From NCBI RefSeq assembly GCF_009807035.1, contig NZ_WUBI01000001.1:3008785-3072784 (forward strand): DNA of 64,000 bases. The letters are read 5' to 3'. Below are positions 59,522-64,000 of this stretch, piece after piece. Position 1 is the first letter of the stretch; each line of letters begins with the position of its first letter. The DNA is from Paenibacillus dendrobii. GTDB lineage: Bacteria > Bacillota > Bacilli > Paenibacillales > Paenibacillaceae. The notes under the pieces were generated by a model, which saw only the letters and a program-made list of their open reading frames with translations, was not told the origin of the DNA and made no database searches. The translations under genes and the position numbers were made by a program.

Positions 59522-60199
59522 TTACTCCTTTCCGCTGTTGTTCAGCTTTTGTTTCAACCGGGCCATTTCCTTTTCCAAAATGCTGGATACCGTTTCGCTG
59601 GCCTGGTCTAAGTACTGTTGACCCATACGGCGCAGATCACGCAAGCTTTGAGCTTCGAACTCCCAATCGGAGATCCGATCCTCGAGACGGTTGAACATTT
59701 TCGGTACATCCTGTCCGCTTCCGTATCCTTCCCTCCGCTGGTTCATACGCTGCTGGAGCCGAAGCGTCTCCATACGTGCCGCGTAGTATTGGCGTTTGTT
59801 ATATACCGTTTGATACTCCATTTTCAGATCATTGAGCTGACTTTCCAGATCCACCAGAGAGTTCCGTGTCGTGTTCAGTAGATCACTGTATTGTTCCAGC
59901 TTTTCTTCATAAATAATCTTTTCTTGTAAAGCCAGTTTAGCGAGATGATCCTCTCCGGCCTTCAGAGCCAGAAGCGCTTGTTCTTCGCGTTTGTTTTTCA
60001 TCGATTCAGCTTGATCCGCCTGCTGCTTCAACTGTCTCATATGAGCTGTTGACTGCTGTACAAGCTTCTCAGCTTCGACAATGTCATCCCGAGTGGTTGC
60101 CAGAAACTGATCGATCAGACGCACCGGATCCTGACTTTGCTCCAAACGTTCATTTAAATTAGCTGCGGTGATATCGCGCACCCTACGAAAAACACTCAT
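59522..60199 (-). CDS. PspA/LiaH-family protein (first copy)
   Basis: A 225-residue coiled-coil protein (MSVFRRVRDITAANLNERLEQSQDP...) of the PspA/IM30 family, about as long as the 58345 paralogue but clearly diverged from it, with a Gly-Ser-Gly break near 165 and a basic C-terminal helix. Start 60199 follows AGGAGGGG. It is second in the stress operon after a LiaI-like protein, matching liaI-liaH order. Division of labour between the paralogues is unknown. Confidence 0.92.
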   Translation of the reverse strand: MSVFRRVRDITAANLNERLEQSQDPVRLIDQFLATTRDDIVEAEKLVQQSTAHMRQLKQQADQAESMKNKREEQALLALKAGEDHLAKLALQEKIIYEEKLEQYSDLLNTTRNSLVDLESQLNDLKMEYQTVYNKRQYYAARMETLRLQQRMNQRREGYGSGQDVPKMFNRLEDRISDWEFEAQSLRDLRRMGQQYLDQASETVSSILEKEMARLKQKLNNSGKE

Positions 60200-60249
60200 T
60201 TTGTGTAGCCCCTCCTTATTCGTTTTTTTCTTCATTGTAGTTATTTATG

Positions 60250-60546
60250 TTAGTAGGAATTTCTTTTTCCCTTCAGAAGGGAGATTCCGAAGATCACCAG
60301 CGCGATGCCGAGCAGCGGTCCGATGAACCAAGACAGTTTCGCCAGCAGGGACAAGGCACCGAACGCGAGGATGATGGTACCGATCACTACTCTGCCTCTG
60401 CGGATTCCGTAATAGCCAAGGACGATCATCAGAATCGGGAAGAGCAGACCAATCAGTTTACCAAACAGTGGAGCGAATAGACCGAAGAGCATCAAAGCTC
60501 CAATGGCAATCAATACGATTGCTGTTCCGTTGTTGCGGTTTTTCAT
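60250..60546 (-). CDS. LiaI/LiaF-TM-like membrane protein
   Basis: A 98-residue protein of about four hydrophobic segments (GTAIVLIAIGALMLFGLF; LIGLLFPILMIVLGYYGI; GTIILAFGALSLLAKL; GPLLGIALVIFGISLL), like LiaI or the membrane half of LiaF. Start 60546 follows AAAGGAAGTGAG. It heads the psp operon and would anchor PspA/LiaH at the membrane. A candidate LiaR site and promoter lie upstream. Confidence 0.8.
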   Translation of the reverse strand: MKNRNNGTAIVLIAIGALMLFGLFAPLFGKLIGLLFPILMIVLGYYGIRRGRVVIGTIILAFGALSLLAKLSWFIGPLLGIALVIFGISLLKGKRNSY

Positions 60547-60587
60547 GTGTTTCTCACTTCCTTTCATTGCATCAACCTTATGTCTTT

Positions 60588-60672
60588 ATTTTAGGTGGTT
60601 CAGCCCTTTTCCAAAACAGACTACAGACGGTTTTTCATCCTAGACCTTAGTCGGGGAACGATTCAGACCTAA
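60588..60672 (-). promoter_or_regulatory. Promoter with candidate LiaR-binding repeats
   Basis: On the minus strand TAAAAT (-10, 60588-60593) lies 17 bases after a poor -35 (TTTTGG), typical of an activated promoter. Upstream are direct repeats TTAGGTCT (60665-60672) and TAAGGTCT (60642-60649), 23 bases apart, with further GTCTG text between. LiaR/VraR sites contain AGTCT-type words, so these are candidates. Confidence 0.5.
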
Positions 60673-60747
60673 GGCTATAACGGGGTTAACTCCCTAAACC
60701 CTTATTTCCTATGATCCTTCTCTCAGCGATATTCACATATAAACGGC

Positions 60748-60775
60748 AAAGAGCGTTGGATATTCTCCAACGCCC
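60748..60775 (-). terminator. Terminator after MFS gene
   Basis: GAGCGTTGG and CCAACGC(C)C form a stem around ATATTCT; the minus strand continues CTTTG. Confidence 0.6.
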
Positions 60776-60806
60776 TCATGTTTTGTTGTACGGCTGCTTA
60801 TTAAAA

Positions 60807-62009
60807 CTACAGATTAGCTGGAACCTGTTCCGTCGATGCACTAGCTGTTTTGCCATCATGCTTAACCAGAGAAATGAACAATAGCGCCAGCAGCATTCCG
60901 CTCGAGGCATAAATGAACAATGAACCATAGCCGAAGCTGTCGATGATCAAACCAAGCAGCGGAGGTGAAGCTATTGCCGCGAGTGAGGAAACCAGGTAGT
61001 ACAATCCCGTACGCGTACCAATACTGGTTTCACTGCCTATGGATACGATAAATGGATACGAATTGATATTAATTAAAGCCCAGCACATACCTCCCAGCGC
61101 CAGTAAAATGCGCAGCAGCAATACGGTCTTCGCCAGAGGGATGGCCGCGAATACGACAAACAATCCGATGACGCCCGATATAATGATTTTTCTCTTGCCA
61201 TACCGGTTTCCAAGCCATCCGCTTGGTATTGCAAACAATACGAAAAACAAGGAAAAGAATGTGAGCGAGAACGAAGATGCGCTTTCGGATAATCCGAGAT
61301 AGTGTTTCCCGTATAAAGTAAACAACGCTTCGACCCCTTGATAGGAGACAAACCAGAAGAATATGGCAGCAAGCAGCAGTATCGTCGTACGATCGAGTTC
61401 TCCCTTCAGCTTAATCTTGGGCTGTCTTTCGGCAGGCGATGATACAATGACGTCCCTTTTCTCCTTAATGAAGCGTACCAATATGAATAGAGAAAACAAC
61501 GTAATCACTGCGGCTGCCAAGAATGGAAACGCAGGATTTGCTTTATATAATATCGAGCCTGCCCCAAAGGCCAGTATCCCTCCAAAGCCTCCCATGAAAT
61601 TAATAATTCCGTTCGCCCTCGTCCGCTGGCTATCCGGAGTAATGTCCGGCATCAACGCGACCGTAGGAGACCTGTACACGCTCATCGCCAGGTTCATCAG
61701 CATCATAAATAGAACAAGTGTGATCAGGCTCGTATGTAATGGAATCAAAATAACAAACAACGCAGCGATCGGCATCCCAATCATCATAAACGGCATACGT
61801 TTACCAAATCGGGTGTTCGTCTTGTCACTCAGATTGCCAATCCATGGCTGCAGAAACAGTGCAAAGTAATTATCAATGGTCATCATAAATCCAATTAATG
61901 CAGTACTCTTGAGATAAGGATCCAGAAAAAAGGGAACAAATGCATTATAAAGCGACCAGGTGATACTTATGCTAAAAAATCCGAATCCAAGCAGCCATGT
62001 TTTCCTCAT
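60807..62009 (-). CDS. MFS transporter, sugar (SLC45-like) type
   Basis: A 400-residue twelve-span protein. Loop 2-3 reads QPWIGNLSDKTNTRFGKRMPF, the motif of GPH/sucrose-type MFS carriers, and loop 4-5 has YRSPTVALMPDITPDSQRTRAN, typical of SLC45-like sucrose/maltose transporters. Likely imports a disaccharide with protons; the sugar is unknown. Monocistronic; a dyad TTGTAT-TTAGT-ATACAA lies ~160 bases upstream. Confidence 0.83.
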   Translation of the reverse strand: MRKTWLLGFGFFSISITWSLYNAFVPFFLDPYLKSTALIGFMMTIDNYFALFLQPWIGNLSDKTNTRFGKRMPFMMIGMPIAALFVILIPLHTSLITLVLFMMLMNLAMSVYRSPTVALMPDITPDSQRTRANGIINFMGGFGGILAFGAGSILYKANPAFPFLAAAVITLFSLFILVRFIKEKRDVIVSSPAERQPKIKLKGELDRTTILLLAAIFFWFVSYQGVEALFTLYGKHYLGLSESASSFSLTFFSLFFVLFAIPSGWLGNRYGKRKIIISGVIGLFVVFAAIPLAKTVLLLRILLALGGMCWALININSYPFIVSIGSETSIGTRTGLYYLVSSLAAIASPPLLGLIIDSFGYGSLFIYASSGMLLALLFISLVKHDGKTASASTEQVPANL

Positions 62010-62169
62010 GAGGTATGAACCTCCATTCCTACTGTCAGCAACTTACCGCCATCCGCTGTCATATGCCGTTGAAGCGTTTTCATAAATATACATTCCGAAC
62101 ATCTTACTTCTGTTCCTGAGCAAGTGAGGAAATATTTCACCGGCAGGCCCCCATTCCAAATGGTTATAT

Positions 62170-62186
62170 TTGTATTTAGTATACAA
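62170..62186. promoter_or_regulatory. Operator-like dyad upstream of MFS gene
   Basis: TTGTAT-TTAGT-ATACAA is a perfect 6-bp dyad with five-base spacer. It could bind a regulator of the transporter. Apart from this the gap 62010-62275 shows nothing else. Confidence 0.4.
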
Positions 62187-62275
62187 TAAGTTCATTCTCA
62201 GATTGTTTATTATTTTTAAAACGTTCTTCAACGGAATGTAAATTTCTCTGTACAAATCTACAAATATGGTTACAC

Positions 62276-62315
62276 AAAAAAGCTCATGATCTGATTAATC
62301 AGATCATGAGCTTTT
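62276..62315 (-). terminator. Terminator of rRNA-tRNA operon
   Basis: A perfect 38-bp palindrome centred on TGATTAATCA with AAAAGCTCATGATC arms, ending in TTTTTT on the minus strand, 10 bases after tRNA-Leu. Confidence 0.9.
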
Positions 62316-62325
62316 GCATTCATAA

Positions 62326-62408
62326 TGCTGGTGAAGGGACTTGAACCCCCACTCCGTCGCCGGAAGCGGATTTTGAGTCCGCCGCGTCTGCCATTCCGCC
62401 ACACCAGC
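62326..62408 (-). tRNA. tRNA-Leu (anticodon CAA)
   Basis: Acceptor GCTGGTG/CACCAGC, loop CTCAAAA reads codon UUG, long variable arm. No encoded CCA. Last tRNA of the operon. Confidence 0.95.
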
Positions 62409-62414
62409 AAGATA

Positions 62415-62488
62415 CGCGCCCTAAGAGATTCGAACTCCTGACCTTTTGATTCGTAGTCAAACGCTCTATCCAGCTGAGCTAAGGGCGC
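62415..62488 (-). tRNA. tRNA-Arg (anticodon ACG)
   Basis: Acceptor GCGCCCT/AGGGCGC, loop CTACGAA; the A34 would be deaminated to inosine to read CGN. No encoded CCA. Confidence 0.95.
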
Positions 62489-62502
62489 ATGTTTAGTTGT
62501 AA

Positions 62503-62576
62503 TGGAGGCGCCACCCAGATTCGAACTGGGGATAAAGCTTTTGCAGAGCTGTGCCTTACCACTTGGCTATGGCGCC
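62503..62576 (-). tRNA. tRNA-Cys (anticodon GCA)
   Basis: Acceptor GGCGCC with matching 3' strand, loop CTGCAAA, encoded CCA. Confidence 0.95.
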
Positions 62577-62587
62577 ATAAAAAGATT

Positions 62588-62662
62588 TGGAGCGGACGAC
62601 GGGAATCGAACCCGCGACCCTCGCCTTGGCAAGGCGATGCTCTACCGCTGAGCCACGTCCGC
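62588..62662 (-). tRNA. tRNA-Gly (anticodon GCC)
   Basis: Acceptor GCGGAC, loop TTGCCAA, encoded CCA. Confidence 0.95.
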
Positions 62663-62667
62663 ATAAC

Positions 62668-62742
62668 TGGCTGGGGATATAGGATTCGAACCTATGCATG
62701 ACGGAGTCAAAGTCCGTTGCCTTACCGCTTGGCTAATCCCCA
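62668..62742 (-). tRNA. tRNA-Gln (anticodon TTG)
   Basis: Acceptor TGGGGAT, anticodon stem ACGGA/TCCGT with loop CTTTGAC, encoded CCA. Confidence 0.95.
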
Positions 62743-62758
62743 ACAGTTTGAAAATAAA

Positions 62759-62835
62759 TGGGGCGATCGAGGGGACTTGAACCCCCGAATGCCGGAGCCA
62801 CAATCCGGTGCGTTAACCCCTTCGCCACGACCGCC
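62759..62835 (-). tRNA. tRNA-His (anticodon GTG)
   Basis: Loop TTGTGGC in stem CCGGA/TCCGG; the extra 5' G of tRNA-His is encoded (GGCGGTC) opposite C73; encoded CCA. Confidence 0.95.
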
Positions 62836-62869
62836 ATATCAAACATATTCTTCAAAACAAAAAACTATG

Positions 62870-62943
62870 TGGCAGGGGCAGCAGGAATTGAACCCACACT
62901 AACGGTTTTGGAGACCGCTGTTCTACCTTTAAACTATGCCCCT
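62870..62943 (-). tRNA. tRNA-Trp (anticodon CCA)
   Basis: Acceptor AGGGGCA, loop CTCCAAA, encoded CCA. It is the ligand of the trpS T-box in this window. Confidence 0.95.
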
Positions 62944-62948
62944 ATATC

Positions 62949-63033
62949 TGGTGGAGGCTGATGGATTCGAACCACCGAACTCGTAGAGAGCAGATTTACA
63001 GTCTGCCGTGTTTAGCCACTTCACTAAGCCTCC
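62949..63033 (-). tRNA. tRNA-Tyr (anticodon GTA)
   Basis: Acceptor GGAGGCT, loop CTGTAAA, long variable arm, encoded CCA. Confidence 0.95.
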
Positions 63034-63038
63034 ATAAA

Positions 63039-63114
<76 letters not shown>

Positions 63115-63135
63115 TTTTATTTACTTATAATTACA

Positions 63136-63211
<76 letters not shown>

Positions 63212-63258
63212 TAACTATATCATGTATAACAAATCAGTGCAAACACCAAAAAGTTAAA

Positions 63259-63335
63259 TGGCGGAACCGACGGGATTCGAACCCGCGATCTCCTGCGTGA
63301 CAGGCAGGCATGTTAGGCCTCTACACCACGGTTCC
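63259..63335 (-). tRNA. tRNA-Asp (anticodon GTC)
   Basis: Acceptor GGAACCG, loop CTGTCAC, encoded CCA. Confidence 0.95.
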
Positions 63336-63364
63336 ACAGAGGCACTTTCTATGTAAGAAAGTAA

Positions 63365-63438
<74 letters not shown>

Positions 63439-63457
63439 TCAGTAATAAAAGTATATA

Positions 63458-63533
63458 TGGTGGAGGCTGAGGGGATCGAACCCCCGACCCTCTGCTTGTA
63501 AGGCAGATGCTCTCCCAGCTGAGCTAAGCCTCC
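63458..63533 (-). tRNA. tRNA-Val (anticodon TAC)
   Basis: Acceptor GGAGGCT, loop CTTACAA, encoded CCA. Confidence 0.95.
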
Positions 63534-63556
63534 ATATATATGGCTTGTAATTTAAA

Positions 63557-63631
63557 TGGTGACCCGTAGGGGATTCGAACCCCTGTTACCTCCGTGAAAG
63601 GGAGGTGTCTTAACCCCTTGACCAACGGGCC
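63557..63631 (-). tRNA. tRNA-Glu (anticodon TTC)
   Basis: Acceptor GGCCCGT, loop CTTTCAC, encoded CCA. Confidence 0.95.
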
Positions 63632-63640
63632 TAACTATAA

Positions 63641-63732
63641 TGGCGGAGAGAGAGGGATTCGAACCCTCGAGACGCTTTTGGCGCCTACACGATTTCCAAT
63701 CGTGCTCCTTCGGCCAACTCGGACACCTCTCC
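63641..63732 (-). tRNA. tRNA-Ser (anticodon GGA)
   Basis: Acceptor GGAGAGG, loop TTGGAAA, long variable arm with GGCGCC/AAAAGCGTC text, encoded CCA. Confidence 0.95.
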
Positions 63733-63736
63733 ATAA

Positions 63737-63812
63737 TGGCTCCCCGAACAGGACTCGAACCTGTGACAACTCGATTAACAGTCGAGTGCTCTACCAACTG
63801 AGCTATCAGGGA
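63737..63812 (-). tRNA. tRNA-Asn (anticodon GTT)
   Basis: Acceptor TCCCTGA, loop CTGTTAA, encoded CCA. First tRNA after 23S rRNA. Confidence 0.95.
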
Positions 63813-63879
63813 ACAATACTTAATTCAGGTTTAATCACCTGAAAACTAGATACGAAACGAATTTGTGTTTTAGTTATTA

Positions 63880-64000
63880 GGATAAGCCCTCGACCGATTA
63901 GTATTGGTCAGCTCCATGCATTGCTGCACTTCCACCTCCAACCTATCTACCTCGTCGTCTTCAAGGGGTCTTACATACTGGGAAATCTCATCTTGAGGGG
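63880..64000 (-). rRNA. 23S ribosomal RNA, 3' end (partial)
   Basis: On the minus strand the text includes AGTATGTAAGACCCCTTGAAG, GACGACGAGGTAGATAGG and ends CTAATCGGTCGAGGGCTTATCC, the conserved 3' terminus of bacterial 23S rRNA. The gene continues beyond the window. The mature end is estimated at about 63880. The 67 bases to tRNA-Asn contain no 5S rRNA, only spacer with a CAGGTTTAATCACCTG dyad. Confidence 0.95.

Overview
The window reads as chromosome of an endospore-forming, facultatively anaerobic Gram-positive bacterium, most likely Paenibacillus or a close relative. Pointers are alpha/beta SASPs with sigma-G promoters, SspI, YlbJ, YunB, a LytH/YunA-like peptidase, YwmB, a Trp T-box, a lia-type stress operon, strong AGGAGG ribosome sites with frequent GTG/TTG starts, and a 16-tRNA block ordered much like B. 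subtilis trnD. The genus is inference; the spore-forming Bacilli assignment is solid.

Region 1 (1-7113) is phage-derived. A divergently read XRE repressor and ImmA-type protease sit beside an ArpU-like activator, followed directly by a contractile tail operon (tail-completion-like protein, small YqzN/YkzM-like protein, sheath, tube, assembly chaperone with a canonical -1 frameshift site, tape measure running off the left edge). There are no terminase, portal or capsid genes between regulators and tail genes, and a near-perfect LexA box precedes the tail operon. This looks like an SOS-inducible headless particle (R-type tailocin) rather than an intact prophage.

Region 2 (7.2-30.2 kb) is housekeeping and sporulation: a CvpA/transglutaminase protein, an MFS exporter, a YjcZ-like spore peptide with a sigma-K promoter, a Toprim protein, Sco and CtaB for cytochrome oxidase assembly, YfhP, two SASPs, TrpS with its T-box, an aldose epimerase, PepF, YycC, YlbJ, NAD kinase, the YutD-LipA-LytH-YunB block, and an ECF sigma factor directly followed by ClpP.

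Region 3 (30.2-43.7 kb) is an anaerobic nitrate respiration island, transcribed leftward: narGHJI, nreABC (nitrate/oxygen sensing), a NarK transporter fused to a C-terminal PAS domain, moaA (molybdopterin) and ywiC, with the ScdA/Ric iron-sulfur repair gene upstream behind an FNR-type site at -41.5. A roughly 210-bp imperfect palindrome lies between ric and narG.

Region 4 (44-55.7 kb) holds a GntR regulator with mannonate dehydratase, pullulanase, a repeat-bearing non-coding stretch, a TrmH-family methyltransferase, a K+ channel gating protein, SspI, RF3, glucose-6-phosphate dehydrogenase, YwmB and a Tyr/Gly-rich protein.

Region 5 (55.8-60.7 kb) is a cell-envelope stress module combining Lia and Psp parts: a LiaI-like membrane protein, two PspA/LiaH paralogues, PspC, then LiaF, LiaS and LiaR.

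Region 6 (60.8-64.0 kb) has an MFS sugar-type transporter, then the tail of a ribosomal RNA operon read leftward: the 3' end of 23S rRNA, 16 tRNAs and a perfect-palindrome terminator. No 5S rRNA lies between 23S and the tRNAs, which is unusual.
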